This document shows, one piece after another, positions 14,812 to 28,691 of a DNA stretch of 64,000 nucleotides (positions are counted from its first letter, which is position 1; every line of letters begins with the position of its first letter). The stretch lies in the NCBI RefSeq assembly GCF_001412595.2, contig NZ_CP012640.2, positions 992,001-1,056,000 of the forward strand. The letters are read 5' to 3'. A program made the translations under genes and the position numbers. The notes beneath the pieces are model-generated. The model did no database searches and was not told the origin of the DNA. It was given only the letters and a program-made list of their open reading frames with translations. Origin of the DNA: Massilia sp. WG5 (GTDB lineage Bacteria > Pseudomonadota > Gammaproteobacteria > Burkholderiales > Burkholderiaceae_D).

Positions 14812-16272
14812 TCAGTCGCGCCGCTTGGCGTGCCCGGTCAGCAGACCGTCGTATTCGCTCGGCCGGGCGTCGACCTCGATGCCGGCGTCGGTGATCCGGT
14901 ATTCGCGCAGGTCGCAGCTGTGGTCGCAGCCGCGCACCTTCACTACCGTCATGATCTTGTGCAGCGCGCCCTCGAGTTCGACAAAGCGCAGGGCCACCAC
15001 CGCGTCGGTCAGGAAGGACAGCGCACTGGGGCTGAAGCGCAGCCCGGAAAAGTCATCCTCGAAGCCGACCGTGACCAGCGCCGTCACGCCGCGCTTGGCC
15101 AGCGCGGACAGGGTCCGGAACACGGCCAGGCGCAGGTCGGCGCGCACCTCGGGGGCAAGGTAGAGCTCGATCTCGGACAGCGAATCGATCACCACCCGGG
15201 TGGCGCCGGTGCGCTCGATCGCACACAGCAGCGCGTCCAGCAATTCCTCGACGCTCAGCGACAGCGAACGGCTCTCGACCACCACGACCTGGCCGGACTG
15301 CGCCAGCGCGGCCAGTTCGGCATTGCGCAGGCGCGAGGTGCCTTTTTCGAAGAACACGGCGACGCCCTTCTCGCCCAGCGCGGCGCCGGCCAGCAGGAAG
15401 CGGGTCGCGAGGATGGTCTTGCCGACCCCGGTCGGGCCGCTCACCAGCATCGTGTGGCCCTGCGGCAAGCCGCCATGCAGCATCGCGTCCAGGCCGGCGG
15501 TGCCGGTCGGGATGCGGCGCGGATTGGTGTCGACCGGCGCCCCCGGCAGGCGGTCGTCGGCCAGCGGCGGCAAGATGCGCGGATAGACCCGGATGCCGTC
15601 GTCGGTGATGCGCATGGTGTGCAAGCCCGTCATATGGGCCTGGCCGCGCATCTTGTTGATGCGGGCCTTGCGCAGCACCGCGTCATCCTCGCTCGCCTGG
15701 ATCAGCGTGATCATGCCGTCGGCCACGGTGATGATCGGATTCGCCTCGACGTCGGCCTGCGAATACTCGCCGATCAGGAAGGTCGTGGCCTGCCAGGTCG
15801 CCATCCGCGAACCGAGCTCCTGGATGAACTGCTGCAGGTCGGACAGGCCTTCGTTGCCGCTGCGCGCGGCCTGCATCACCGAGCGGAAGGAATCGACGAA
15901 CACGAGGCCGGGGCCGAAGTCCTCGACCTCGCGCATGATGCGCTCCAGCACGCCGTTGAAATGGCCGGCGCGCAGGTCGTCCGCCAGGTTGACGTAGCGG
16001 ATGCAGGGGCCGACCTTGGCCATCTCGAAGAAGGAGAACTGCTGCTGGTAGCGCAGCATCTTCAGCGGCGGTTCGCCCAGCACGGTGAAGAACAGCGCGC
16101 GCCGTTCGGGACCGGCCAGCGCGAACATGATCTGGTGCGCCAGCGTGGTCTTGCCGCTGCCGGGCGCGCCTGCGATCAGGGTGAAGGAATATTCGGTCAG
16201 GCCGCCGCCGAGGAGGACATCGAGGCCGGGAACCCCGGTCGCCAGCATTCCCAGGCGTACTTTGTCGGTCAT
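14812..16272 (-). CDS. KaiC-like double RecA-domain ATPase
   Basis: A protein of 486 residues with two tandem KaiC/RecA domains. Domain 1 has Walker A AGAPGSGKTTLAHQ and Walker B GLVFVDSF; domain 2 has Walker A SGPTGVGKTILATR and Walker B TRVVIDSLSE. The usual paired catalytic glutamates are reduced to LGEP in domain 1 and FFEKG in domain 2. No kaiA or kaiB is near, so this is one of the widespread KaiC homologues outside cyanobacteria, not a proven clock protein. Its ATG directly follows the TAA of the upstream gene (TAAATG) with AGGAG inside that gene, so the two are translationally coupled. The hybrid kinase follows after 10 bases. Confidence 0.88.
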   Translation of the reverse strand: MTDKVRLGMLATGVPGLDVLLGGGLTEYSFTLIAGAPGSGKTTLAHQIMFALAGPERRALFFTVLGEPPLKMLRYQQQFSFFEMAKVGPCIRYVNLADDLRAGHFNGVLERIMREVEDFGPGLVFVDSFRSVMQAARSGNEGLSDLQQFIQELGSRMATWQATTFLIGEYSQADVEANPIITVADGMITLIQASEDDAVLRKARINKMRGQAHMTGLHTMRITDDGIRVYPRILPPLADDRLPGAPVDTNPRRIPTGTAGLDAMLHGGLPQGHTMLVSGPTGVGKTILATRFLLAGAALGEKGVAVFFEKGTSRLRNAELAALAQSGQVVVVESRSLSLSVEELLDALLCAIERTGATRVVIDSLSEIELYLAPEVRADLRLAVFRTLSALAKRGVTALVTVGFEDDFSGLRFSPSALSFLTDAVVALRFVELEGALHKIMTVVKVRGCDHSCDLREYRITDAGIEVDARPSEYDGLLTGHAKRRD

Positions 16273-16689
16273 TTACTTGTGCTCCTGTACATCTTCCGGT
16301 CCGTCCTGCTCCGGGGCTGTTGCATGTGCGAGGAGCCGGGCCGTGAGCGCCTCGCCGATCAGCGTCGACAGCTGTCGGGTGAATGTGTTCAGCAATTCCG
16401 CGTTGGCGATGTCGGCCATGGCGCGTTCGGCGCCGGCCAGGTCGCGCTCGAGCTCGCTCAGCAGTCCGTCGATCGACTTGCGCGCGGCATTCACGCTCAG
16501 CCATTCGTAACGGACCGCCATCGTACGCAAGGCACGGCCAAACAGCGCGCAAAACCCGCTCTCGCCGATCAGGGCCACCAGTTGGCTACTGATCCGGCGC
16601 CACGGGCGCAGCCGATCAACGGACGAGCCTGCTTGGCCCGCCGGACCGTCATTGCTGGATGGTTGCCGCTTGTTCTCGTCTCTTTCCAT
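16273..16689 (-). CDS. unknown helical protein, first gene of the KaiC-like operon
   Basis: A protein of 138 residues I do not recognise. Beyond a polar start (MERDENKRQPSSNDGPAGQ) it is predicted helical and soluble, with a run SIDGLLSELERDLAGAERAM that could form a coiled coil. I use the ATG at 16689 rather than three codons earlier because the first residues of the longer form look random; either is possible. It is the first gene of the operon and stops directly against the KaiC-like start codon, which suggests co-synthesis and perhaps a physical complex. Function is unknown. Confidence 0.7.
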   Translation of the reverse strand: MERDENKRQPSSNDGPAGQAGSSVDRLRPWRRISSQLVALIGESGFCALFGRALRTMAVRYEWLSVNAARKSIDGLLSELERDLAGAERAMADIANAELLNTFTRQLSTLIGEALTARLLAHATAPEQDGPEDVQEHK

Positions 16690-16785
16690 GCAGGTCAACT
16701 GGATTTATCTTGTGCGGCACCGCCGAGGCGGCCAAGGCATGTGGACACATTATAAACGGGATCGTGTCATGAAACCTTGTAATGT

Positions 16786-16808
16786 CGTGACAATATTTTC
16801 TTGTCACG
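16786..16808. promoter_or_regulatory. perfect inverted repeat between divergent genes
   Basis: CGTGACA (16786-16792), a 9-base AT-rich spacer, and TGTCACG (16802-16808). It sits between the KaiC-like operon (leftward) and the M28 peptidase gene (rightward), 58 bases before the latter. This could be a dimeric regulator site; the regulator is unknown. Confidence 0.4.
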
Positions 16809-16865
16809 TGCGGCGCTGCGGGCTGCTACCATCGGTATTTCCTACAACAAAAATCGAGCCGCATC

Positions 16866-18527
16866 ATGCCAGACCGCCGATTCCATGCCGCCAGCCTGCT
16901 GGCAGCGACCCTGATTGCCGCCGTCCCCACCGTCCATGGCGCACCAGCAAGCGCCTCAGCAAGCGCAGCGTCCGCCGCCCCGGCGGTGCGCGAAGCGCCC
17001 CTGCGCGCCCACCTGGCCTTCCTCGCCGACGACCTGCTCGAGGGGCGCGGCACCGGCCAGCGCGGCGGCGAACTCACCGTGCGCTACCTGGAGACCCAGG
17101 CCGCCGCCATCGGCCTGCAGCCGGCGGCCGGCAAGGGCTACCGCCAGAAGGTCGAGCTGGTTGGCCAGAAGACCCAGCCCGGCAGCGTGCTGCGCTTCGA
17201 GGCCGGCGGCAAGACCATCGAGACCGCCTTCGGCAGCGACGCCGTGTACGCCAACGCCGATGGCCAGCCTGAAACGCGCCTGGATGCGCCGGTCGTCTTC
17301 GTCGGCTACGGCATCGATGCGCCGGAAGAAGGCTGGAACGATTTCCAGGGTGCCGACGTGAAGGGCAAGCTGCTGGTGGCGATGGTCAATGACCCGCAGC
17401 CGACCGGCGCCGAGCCGAACCGCTTCGGCGGCAAATCGCTGACCTGGTACGGCCGCTGGGCCTACAAGTTCGAGGAAGCGCTGCGCCAGGGAGCGGCCGG
17501 CATCCTGCTGATCCATACCACGCCCTCCGCGTCCTATCCGTGGAGCGTGCCGGTGAACAGCTTTTCGCACGAGCAGTTCCACCTGGCCGGACCGGGCAAC
17601 GCCCTGCAGGGCTGGATCAGCGAAGACATGGCGCGCACCCTGTTCAAGGCCGCCGGCCAGGACCTCGACGTCCTGCGCGCCCGCGCCGAGGTCAAGGGCT
17701 TCCGGCCGGTGCTGCTGTCCGCCAGCGCCCACGCCCAGGTGAAGAGCACGGTGCGCCAGGTGGCCGAGTACAACGTGGCCGGCATCGTGCCGGGCAGCGA
17801 CCCGAAGCTGCGCGACGAGGCCGTGATCTATTCGGCGCACTGGGACCACCTCGGCATCGACACCGAAAACGGCCAGCCCGACCACATCTGGAACGGCGCC
17901 ATCGACAACGGCTCCGGCACCGCCGCCATGCTGGCGATGGCCCAGGCCGCGGTGGGGCATCCGGCGCGCCGCACCCAGATCTTCCTGTGGCCCTGCGCCG
18001 AGGAGCAGGGCCTGCTCGGCAGCCTGGCCTACACCCGCGCGCCGCTGTGGCCGCTGGCGAAGACGGCCGCCGACCTGAATCTCGACAGCATGAATTTCGT
18101 CGGCCCGACGCGCGACATCGGCGTGCCCGGCGCCGAGCGCAGCTCGCTGTTCGGCACCTCGCGCCAGGTGGCGCAGGCGATGGGGCTGAGCCTGGCCCCG
18201 AGCGTGCCGGACCTGGGCGGCGCCTACTTCCGCGCCGACCACTTCAGCTTCGCCAAGGCCGGCGTTCCGGCCTTCAACGTCGGCTCGGCCGTGTTCTCCG
18301 GCGACGGCAGCTTCGCCTTCGTCCACGATCCGGCCGCTTCCTCCAGCCGCATGCACGCCTTCACCAAGGACTACCACCAGGTCAGCGACCAGTACGACCC
18401 GGCCTGGGACCTGTCGGGCATGGTGCAGCAGGCCCAGTTCACGCTGAACCTGGGCTATGCGGTGGCGAATGCGCCGGCGATGCCCAGCTGGCGCGCGGGT
18501 GAGGCCTGGGCTAAAGTAAAACGCTGA
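16866..18527 (+). CDS. secreted M28-family metallopeptidase
   Basis: A protein of 553 residues with a signal peptide (HAASLLAATLIAAVPTVHGA) and a protease-associated domain (about 150-300), followed by an M28 zinc aminopeptidase domain. Metal ligands are visible in IYSAHWDHLGID, AIDNGSGTAAML, PCAEEQGLLGS, LNLDSMNF and the late FRADHFSFAKAGVPA. It likely removes residues from the N-terminus of peptides outside the cytoplasm. The DUF885 gene follows after five bases, so the two probably form a peptide-degrading operon. Confidence 0.9.
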   Translation: MPDRRFHAASLLAATLIAAVPTVHGAPASASASAASAAPAVREAPLRAHLAFLADDLLEGRGTGQRGGELTVRYLETQAAAIGLQPAAGKGYRQKVELVGQKTQPGSVLRFEAGGKTIETAFGSDAVYANADGQPETRLDAPVVFVGYGIDAPEEGWNDFQGADVKGKLLVAMVNDPQPTGAEPNRFGGKSLTWYGRWAYKFEEALRQGAAGILLIHTTPSASYPWSVPVNSFSHEQFHLAGPGNALQGWISEDMARTLFKAAGQDLDVLRARAEVKGFRPVLLSASAHAQVKSTVRQVAEYNVAGIVPGSDPKLRDEAVIYSAHWDHLGIDTENGQPDHIWNGAIDNGSGTAAMLAMAQAAVGHPARRTQIFLWPCAEEQGLLGSLAYTRAPLWPLAKTAADLNLDSMNFVGPTRDIGVPGAERSSLFGTSRQVAQAMGLSLAPSVPDLGGAYFRADHFSFAKAGVPAFNVGSAVFSGDGSFAFVHDPAASSSRMHAFTKDYHQVSDQYDPAWDLSGMVQQAQFTLNLGYAVANAPAMPSWRAGEAWAKVKR

Positions 18528-18532
18528 GCAAC

Positions 18533-20302
18533 ATGAAAACAGTGCCCATCATATTTCCCCGCCCGGCCGCCCTGCCGCTCCTGTTCGCCCTCGCCGCCCT
18601 GGCGCCCGGCGCGGTGGCGGCCACCACCGCCGACGCCCGCTTCCAGGCCATCTACCAGCAGGAATGGCAATGGCGCATCGCCCAGCGCCTGGCAGACGAC
18701 GAGGACCTGCCGAAAGGCGTGCACCCCGAACTGCCGCACGTCGACGCCGCCACCCAGGAAGTCCGGCGGCAGTACTGGGAGGGCGTGCTGAAGCGCCTCG
18801 ACGGCATCGATCCGGGCGCGCTGTCGAAGCCCGAGCGCATCAACTACGCCGTCTACCGCGCACAGATCCAGGCCCTGCATGAAGCCCAGCGCTTCCGCGA
18901 ATACGAGCAGCCGGTCAACGCCGACAGCGCCTTCTGGACCGACATCACCTACGCCGCGCGGCGGCCGTTCAAGTCGGCGCAGGAATACCGCGACTACATC
19001 GCCGAGCTGCGCGACATGCCGCGCTACTTCCGCGAGCAGCTGGCGAACATGCGCGCCGGCCTGGCGCGCGGCTTCACGCCGCCGCGCGTGACACTCAGCG
19101 GGCGCGATGCCCCGCTGGTCTCGGTCGCCGAAGCGAAAGCGCCGCAGGACACCATCTTCTACACGCCCTTCAAGGAGATGCCGGCGGCGATCCCTGCGGA
19201 CGAACAGGCGCGCCTGCGCGAGGCGGGCGTGGCCGCGATCCGCGACAGCGTGCAGCCGGCCCACGCCGAGGTGCTGGCTTTCGTCCGCAGCGACTACTTC
19301 CCGAAGGCGCGCACCGCCTTGGCCGCCGAGAGCCTCCCGGACGGCAAGGCCTACTACCAGTCGAAGATCGTCGAGTACACGACCACCTCGATGACGCCCG
19401 AGGAAATCCACCGCATCGGGCTGTCGGAAATGGCGAAGATCCGCGCCGAGATGCAGCAGGCCATGGTCGACGCCGGCTTCAAGGGCGAGCTGCCGGCCTT
19501 CCTGGCTTTCCTGCGCAGCGATCCCCGCTTCTATGCAAAGACCCCGGACGAGCTCCTGATGCGCGCGGCCTGGATCGCCAAGAAGTTCGACGCCAAGGCC
19601 GGCCAGTTCTTCGGCTACCTGCCGCGCCGCCGCTTCGCGATCGTGCCGGTGCCGCCCGACCAGGCGCCCTACTACACCTCGGCGCGCGGCGGTCCCGGCG
19701 TCTACCTGGTGAACACCTACAACCTGCCGGCCCGCGCCCTGTACAGCCTGCCCGCGCTGACCCTGCACGAGTCGGCGCCGGGCCACGCCTTCCAGATGCC
19801 GGTGGCGCAGGAACAGAAAGGCGTGCCGCCCTTCCGCAGGGCCTATATTTCGGCCTACGGCGAAGGCTGGGCGCTGTACTCGGAACGCCTGGGCAGCGAG
19901 ATGGGCATCTACGAGACGCCCTATGAAGTGTTCGGCATGCTGAGCTACCAGGCCTGGCGCGCCGCGCGCCTGGTGGTCGACACCGGCATCCATGCCAAGG
20001 GCTGGACCCGCGCGCAGGCGCAAGCCTACATGCACGACAACACCGCCCTGTCCGAGCACGAGATCGAAACCGAAGTCGACCGCTACATCTCCTGGCCGGG
20101 CCAGGCCCTGTCGTACTACCTGGGCGAGATGGCGATCATGAACGCGCGCCGGAAGGCCGAGGCGGCGCTCGGGCCGAAGTTCGACATCCGCGCCTTCCAC
20201 GATACCGTGCTGCAGCTCGGCTCGGTGCCGCTGCCGGTGCTGGAGGCGCGGATCGACGCCTTCATTGCGGAGGGTGGGAAGTCGCCCTACGCGGGCCTGT
20301 GA
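18533..20302 (+). CDS. secreted DUF885-family protein (probable metal-dependent hydrolase)
   Basis: A protein of 589 residues with a signal peptide (LPLLFALAALAPGAVAA). The segment LTLHESAPGHAFQM carries the HExxPGH motif characteristic of DUF885 proteins, which resemble zinc peptidases; AYGEGWALYSERLGSEMG provides the likely third ligand. Length and motif positions match the family. It lies five bases behind the M28 peptidase gene, which fits a shared role in peptide breakdown in the periplasm. Substrate is unknown. Confidence 0.85.
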   Translation: MKTVPIIFPRPAALPLLFALAALAPGAVAATTADARFQAIYQQEWQWRIAQRLADDEDLPKGVHPELPHVDAATQEVRRQYWEGVLKRLDGIDPGALSKPERINYAVYRAQIQALHEAQRFREYEQPVNADSAFWTDITYAARRPFKSAQEYRDYIAELRDMPRYFREQLANMRAGLARGFTPPRVTLSGRDAPLVSVAEAKAPQDTIFYTPFKEMPAAIPADEQARLREAGVAAIRDSVQPAHAEVLAFVRSDYFPKARTALAAESLPDGKAYYQSKIVEYTTTSMTPEEIHRIGLSEMAKIRAEMQQAMVDAGFKGELPAFLAFLRSDPRFYAKTPDELLMRAAWIAKKFDAKAGQFFGYLPRRRFAIVPVPPDQAPYYTSARGGPGVYLVNTYNLPARALYSLPALTLHESAPGHAFQMPVAQEQKGVPPFRRAYISAYGEGWALYSERLGSEMGIYETPYEVFGMLSYQAWRAARLVVDTGIHAKGWTRAQAQAYMHDNTALSEHEIETEVDRYISWPGQALSYYLGEMAIMNARRKAEAALGPKFDIRAFHDTVLQLGSVPLPVLEARIDAFIAEGGKSPYAGL

Positions 20303-20305
20303 AGC

Positions 20306-21274
20306 TCAGGCGGCCTCGCCCACCATGCGCCTGAGCACCTGGGCGTAGCCGCGTTCCAGCGGCGCGCCGTGCGCATACGCTCCCTGCTCGCGCAGCCAGC
20401 GGTGGAAACGCGGCAGCTGCCAGGCCGGCACCGCCGGCACCAGGTGGTGTTCGAAGTGGTAATTGACGTAGTTCGGCGCCACCGTCAGCCGTTCCCACCA
20501 CGAGGCCAGCACGGTGCGCGTGTTGCGCCAGATGTCGGCCTCGCGCGTGCCCGGCAGCGCGCCGTGCTCGGCGGCGTTGCGGATGCGGCTGTACAGCATG
20601 TAGGTGCTCAGCCAGGCGACGGGCCACACCAGATACACCACCCCATGCCCGGCCGCCGCGCAGGCCGCGAGCATCAGGCCGTTGGCCAAGACGCAGCGCC
20701 AGCTGTTGCGCAGCAGCGTGCGCGCACTCAGCACCCGCCGCGCGCCGGCGTCGCCGGCACGGTAGCTGTAACCGCTGCGCTGGTCGGCGCTCGCATACAG
20801 CACCACCAGCGCGGCGAAGGCGCGCAAGCCCGAGCGGCCGCTCAGGTCACGCAGCAGCTTGCGCCGCAACGAGGCGCGGCTGACCGGATAGTGTTCGTAG
20901 TTCGGCAGGTCCGGATCGGCCGCCGTGCCCGCATTCTGGTGATGGGTGAAGTGATAGCGCCGGTAGATCCCGAGCTCGACGAACATCGGCGCGGCGCACA
21001 GCCACTGGCCGAGCCATTCGTTGAGCGCCGCGGTCCTGAACAGCGAACGGTGCGCGGTCTCGTGCATCAGGATGCCGAGGCCGAGCTGGCGGCCGCCCAG
21101 GACCAGCAAGGCGACCGCAACCGTCAGCGGATTCGCCCGCCACATCACCAGCCCGAAGCAGGCCGCGATCAGGGCCCAGTTAAAGGCCAGCATGCGCCAT
21201 CCCGCCAGGTCGGACTTCGCCAGGAAGGGACGGATCTGTTCGCGCGGCAGCGGCTGGCGCCAGTCGAGGGCCAT
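20306..21274 (-). CDS. membrane fatty acid desaturase
   Basis: A protein of 322 residues with several hydrophobic segments and the three histidine clusters of the diiron membrane desaturase family: HETAHRSLF, HFTHHQNAG, and NYHFEHHLVP. It should introduce a double bond into acyl chains at the cytoplasmic membrane, or hydroxylate a lipid. It is the last gene of the minus-strand run that starts with ligA/galU/def and lies 11 bases after the barrel protein gene. Exact regiospecificity cannot be told. Confidence 0.9.
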   Translation of the reverse strand: MALDWRQPLPREQIRPFLAKSDLAGWRMLAFNWALIAACFGLVMWRANPLTVAVALLVLGGRQLGLGILMHETAHRSLFRTAALNEWLGQWLCAAPMFVELGIYRRYHFTHHQNAGTAADPDLPNYEHYPVSRASLRRKLLRDLSGRSGLRAFAALVVLYASADQRSGYSYRAGDAGARRVLSARTLLRNSWRCVLANGLMLAACAAAGHGVVYLVWPVAWLSTYMLYSRIRNAAEHGALPGTREADIWRNTRTVLASWWERLTVAPNYVNYHFEHHLVPAVPAWQLPRFHRWLREQGAYAHGAPLERGYAQVLRRMVGEAA

Positions 21275-21285
21275 GGCGCGTCCCG

Positions 21286-21798
21286 TTACTCGAACAGCTT
21301 GAGTTTCAGCTGCACCGAAATGCCGCCATACAGCCGGTCCTTGTAGCTCGGGATAATGCCGACATTGACGCCCACGCGCTTGTATTCATAGGTGACGGTC
21401 GGGACCACGGCCGGGAACCAGCCGCCTTCGCGCATGTGCGGATAGCCGTTGAAACCGGCGATCGCCGCGCCCAGGCGCAGCGGACCCAGCGCATACGGCT
21501 GCCAGATCACGCCGGCATAGTTCGAGTACGCGCGGTCGCTGTTGACGAAGCGGCCGGCGGCGGCGGACAGGGTGTCCGTGAAGCGGTATTCGAGGCCGAG
21601 GCCGCGGTTGCCGCCGTTCAGGTCGCGGTTGCGGTTGAAGTGGTAAGTCGCGAAGCCGCTGTCGATCCACAGCTCGCGCTTGGGTACGGCCTCGATCCGG
21701 TGGAACAGCGGCTCGCCGGCGGCTGCGTCCTGGGCCCGGGCCGCGCCGATGGCGGAAAACGCCAGCGCCAGCCCGGCGCTAATGACAAGCTTGTTCAA
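21286..21798 (-). CDS. small outer-membrane beta-barrel protein
   Basis: A protein of 170 residues with a signal peptide ([19 protein letters not shown]) and a body of alternating polar and aromatic residues ending [11 protein letters not shown], typical of an eight-stranded outer-membrane barrel. The size and tail recall lipid A-modifying enzymes such as PagP and PagL, but I see no decisive catalytic motif. The start is TTG at 21798, supported by GAAGG seven bases upstream and by overlap with the def stop (TTGA). The neighbour downstream is a desaturase, which is compatible with an envelope-lipid role. Confidence 0.65.
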   Translation of the reverse strand: MNKLVISAGLALAFSAIGAARAQDAAAGEPLFHRIEAVPKRELWIDSGFATYHFNRNRDLNGGNRGLGLEYRFTDTLSAAAGRFVNSDRAYSNYAGVIWQPYALGPLRLGAAIAGFNGYPHMREGGWFPAVVPTVTYEYKRVGVNVGIIPSYKDRLYGGISVQLKLKLFE

Positions 21799-22331
21799 TC
21801 GTCTGCCTTCGGATCGAGATAGGGGAACATCACTTCGGTGAAGCCGAAGCGGGAAAAATCCTTGATACGCATCGGGTAGAGGATGCCCAGCAGGTGGTCG
21901 ACCTCGTGCTGCACGACGCGCGCGTGGAAACCGTCGACGTCGCGGCTGATCGTCTTGCCGTATTGATCGACGCCTTCGTAATGCAGGCGCGTATGGCGGG
22001 GCACGCTGCCGCGCAGGCCGGGCACCGACAGGCAGCCTTCGAAGCCCTCTTCCATCTCGTCGGACAGCGGCGTCAACACCGGGTTGATCAGCACCGTCTC
22101 AGGCACCGCCGGCGCATCCGGGTAGCGCTGGTTACTGCCGAAGCCGAAGATCACCAGCTGCAGGTTGACGCCGATCTGCGGCGCGGCCAGGCCGGCGCCG
22201 TCGACCGCGTGCATGGTCTCGAACAGGTCGGCGACCAGGGCATGCAGCGCGGGGGTGTCGAATTCGTCTACCTTCTCGGCCACCCGCAGCAGGCGCGGGT
22301 CGCCCATCTTCAGGATTTCGCGGATCGTCAT
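21795..22331 (-). CDS. def: peptide deformylase
   Basis: Removes the formyl group from the N-terminal methionine of new proteins. All three family motifs are present in a 178-residue protein: [18 protein letters not shown] (metal Cys) and QHEVDHLLG (HExxH). Two deformylases are common in betaproteobacteria; this copy is away from fmt, so it may be the second one. It lies 10 bases behind galU and overlaps the barrel protein gene by four bases. Confidence 0.93.
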   Translation of the reverse strand: MTIREILKMGDPRLLRVAEKVDEFDTPALHALVADLFETMHAVDGAGLAAPQIGVNLQLVIFGFGSNQRYPDAPAVPETVLINPVLTPLSDEMEEGFEGCLSVPGLRGSVPRHTRLHYEGVDQYGKTISRDVDGFHARVVQHEVDHLLGILYPMRIKDFSRFGFTEVMFPYLDPKADD

Positions 22332-22340
22332 CTCATCACC

Positions 22341-23228
22341 TTACGGGTTCTGTCCACGCAACTCGGCCAGGAACTCGGCGAAGCCGGCGGCGGTTTCCGG
22401 GTGCTTCAGGCCCATCGCCGTGGTCGCCTTCAGGTAACCGAGCTTGGAACCGCAATCATAACGCTGGCCGGCGTAGCGGTAGGCCAGCACGCGTTCGTGC
22501 GCCATCAGCGAAGCGATGCCGTCGGTCAGCTGGATCTCGCCGCCGGCGCCGGTGCCGATGTTTTCCAGGTGCTCGAAGATCGAACCGGACAGCACATAGC
22601 GGCCGACCACGGCCAGCGTCGACGGCGCCTCGTCCGGCTGCGGCTTCTCGACGATGCCCGAGACCAGTTCGAGATCCGGACGATAGGGGCTGGCGCTGAC
22701 GATGCCGTACTGGCGCGTATTCGCGCGCGGCACGTCCTGCACCGCCAGCACGCTGCACTTCTCGTAGGTGTACAGGTCGGTCATCTGGGCCAGCACCGGC
22801 TTGTGGCCGGGCGCGCTGTCCATGAAGTCGTCGGCCAGCAGCACCGCGAAGGCTTCGTTGCCGACCACCGGACGCGCGCACAGCACGGCATGGCCCAGGC
22901 CCAGCGGCTCGGACTGGCGGATGTAGATGCAGTTGACGCTCTTCGGGATCACGCCTCGCACCAGCTTCAGCAGTTCTTCCTTGCCATGCGCCTCCAGCTC
23001 GGCCTCGAGCTCGTAGGCCTTGTCGAAGTGGTCCTCGATCGCGCGCTTGTTGCGGCCGGTGATGAAGATCATCTCGGTGATGCCGGCGGCGACCGCCTCC
23101 TCGACCGCGTACTGGATCAGCGGCTTGTCGACGATCGGCAGCATCTCCTTCGGCTGCGCCTTGGTGGCCGGCAGGAAGCGGCTGCCCAGGCCGGCGACCG
23201 GAAATACGGCCTTCTTGATTCCATTCAT
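22341..23228 (-). CDS. galU: UTP-glucose-1-phosphate uridylyltransferase
   Basis: Makes UDP-glucose from UTP and glucose-1-phosphate for cell-surface polysaccharides. The N-terminal [20 protein letters not shown] is the nucleotide-binding signature, followed by [22 protein letters not shown] and GEIQLTDGI. The length of 295 residues is normal. It lies 17 bases behind the end of the native ligA, in which it was probably co-transcribed before the island arrived; expression may now depend on a promoter in the ligA remnant or island. Confidence 0.95.
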   Translation of the reverse strand: MNGIKKAVFPVAGLGSRFLPATKAQPKEMLPIVDKPLIQYAVEEAVAAGITEMIFITGRNKRAIEDHFDKAYELEAELEAHGKEELLKLVRGVIPKSVNCIYIRQSEPLGLGHAVLCARPVVGNEAFAVLLADDFMDSAPGHKPVLAQMTDLYTYEKCSVLAVQDVPRANTRQYGIVSASPYRPDLELVSGIVEKPQPDEAPSTLAVVGRYVLSGSIFEHLENIGTGAGGEIQLTDGIASLMAHERVLAYRYAGQRYDCGSKLGYLKATTAMGLKHPETAAGFAEFLAELRGQNP

Positions 23229-23245
23229 CTGTTACTCCAATCTGT

Positions 23246-27560
<4,315 letters not shown>

Positions 27561-27704
27561 CTAACCAAACGCCTTACCTCGGGTATTCGACGTCAAGATG
27601 CTTACGCCGAGGCGGTCGGCAACATCGTAAGCCGCATGACCGCATTCGGTCACTTGCTTGACCGGTGCAATGTTGAATTGGTCCGCGTACCTGTTTCCAC
27701 TCAT
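27561..27704 (-). pseudogene. IS3-family orfA remnant (N-terminal 47 residues)
   Basis: A short reading frame begins MSGNRYADQFNIAPVKQVTE and continues CGHAAYDVADRLGVSILTSN before ending. This matches the start of IS3-family OrfA proteins (MSxxRYxDEFKxEAVKQVTERGxxVxxVAxRLGV). The ATG at 27704 has AAGGAG seven bases upstream. The frame then diverges and stops at 27561; no orfB follows. It is a degraded insertion-sequence fragment and not an active element. Confidence 0.7.
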
Positions 27705-27767
27705 AATTTCTCCTTAAGCCTAGAATTATGGCTCAGGATTGTCTATGAAACCGTAGTGGATTCAGGA

Positions 27768-28691
27768 CTAGGTATCCAGTGACTCGCTCCACTCACTTCC
27801 CAAAACCCAGCTAAGCGCAGACAAACGACCACTTAGCAAACCCCATTCAAAGTCGTTCCAGCCGAGATTTTCCATGTCAAACTTATCTTCAATACGCTTA
27901 GCTGCCTTTTTCGCATCAGCTAGGATTTTTTCCTGACCAGGCCGTAGTGCCTCCTCACCTGTCTCAAGCCGGTAAAGCCAGTTCTGGTGACGATTCCACC
28001 AAACCTTCTCCCAGAGGTCATTGTATTCGTGAAGAATCGCAGAGTCGTTACGACGAAGAATCATTGGCCAAAAGTCGCCGTCTTCCTCGTCAGAAGGTAT
28101 CCACTCAACCTTGTCGCCCTCCTCGGTGTAACCAATCCGATGCCCATTCGGACCTGTTTCTCCTGGCTTCACTGGATCAACCGTCTGAGCAGCGTCGCGT
28201 TGAATGCCCCGGACAGGGTGCTGGGCCGAAAATTCCTTGTTTAACTCACGCAGTTTTAAAACGAAGTCATGGTCAAATCGAGCGATTTCAATGCCAGCCT
28301 CTTGAAGTCGTAGCTCGCCAAGTCCACGAATGGTCTGGTTCGGATCGAGCGTACCGATTACTACCCGCTTCAGCTGACGTGCAATCACCCTATCCGTACA
28401 TGAAATCTTCGGGTGGTTCCGATGAGTACATGGCTCAAGAGTGGAATACAACGTTGCACCTGTCAGATCCACATCAGCGAGCTTGCGCTCAAGCAACGTA
28501 TATTCTGCATGCTCACCGCCGTTAAGCTCACCCCGGTAGGCAGTTGCTAACACTATCCCGTCCCGTACTACGACCGCGGCAACCTTTGGCGAAATCTTAC
28601 CCTCTTCACTTACACACTTGCCGGCAAGTTCAACAGCAAGCTGCATCAAAGCTCGCTCTAGAGACTGACGTACAAAGGTTCCCTCTACCAT
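27768..28691 (-). CDS. cytidine-deaminase-fold protein with an unrecognised C-terminal domain
   Basis: A protein of 307 residues. The first about 150 residues form a zinc deaminase fold of the CMP/dCMP/RibD type: HAE at 61-63 (His ligand, Glu proton shuttle) and [12 protein letters not shown] (Cys88 and Cys98 ligands), followed by [20 protein letters not shown], which resembles RibD deaminases. The second half is not from RibD; it has an acidic and tryptophan-rich region and ends with [20 protein letters not shown], which looks like a separate domain. Substrate (free nucleotide, pterin-like compound or nucleic acid) cannot be told. It lies in the AT-rich border region next to the foreign ligA and on the same strand. 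Defence or DNA metabolism is possible but unproven. Confidence 0.75.
   Translation of the reverse strand: MVEGTFVRQSLERALMQLAVELAGKCVSEEGKISPKVAAVVVRDGIVLATAYRGELNGGEHAEYTLLERKLADVDLTGATLYSTLEPCTHRNHPKISCTDRVIARQLKRVVIGTLDPNQTIRGLGELRLQEAGIEIARFDHDFVLKLRELNKEFSAQHPVRGIQRDAAQTVDPVKPGETGPNGHRIGYTEEGDKVEWIPSDEEDGDFWPMILRRNDSAILHEYNDLWEKVWWNRHQNWLYRLETGEEALRPGQEKILADAKKAAKRIEDKFDMENLGWNDFEWGLLSGRLSALSWVLGSEWSESLDT

Noticed and set aside
16741..16785. Possible second copy of the GTGACA dyad (ATCGTGTCATGA)
   Set aside because: Only a degenerate half-site; not enough to call a second operator.
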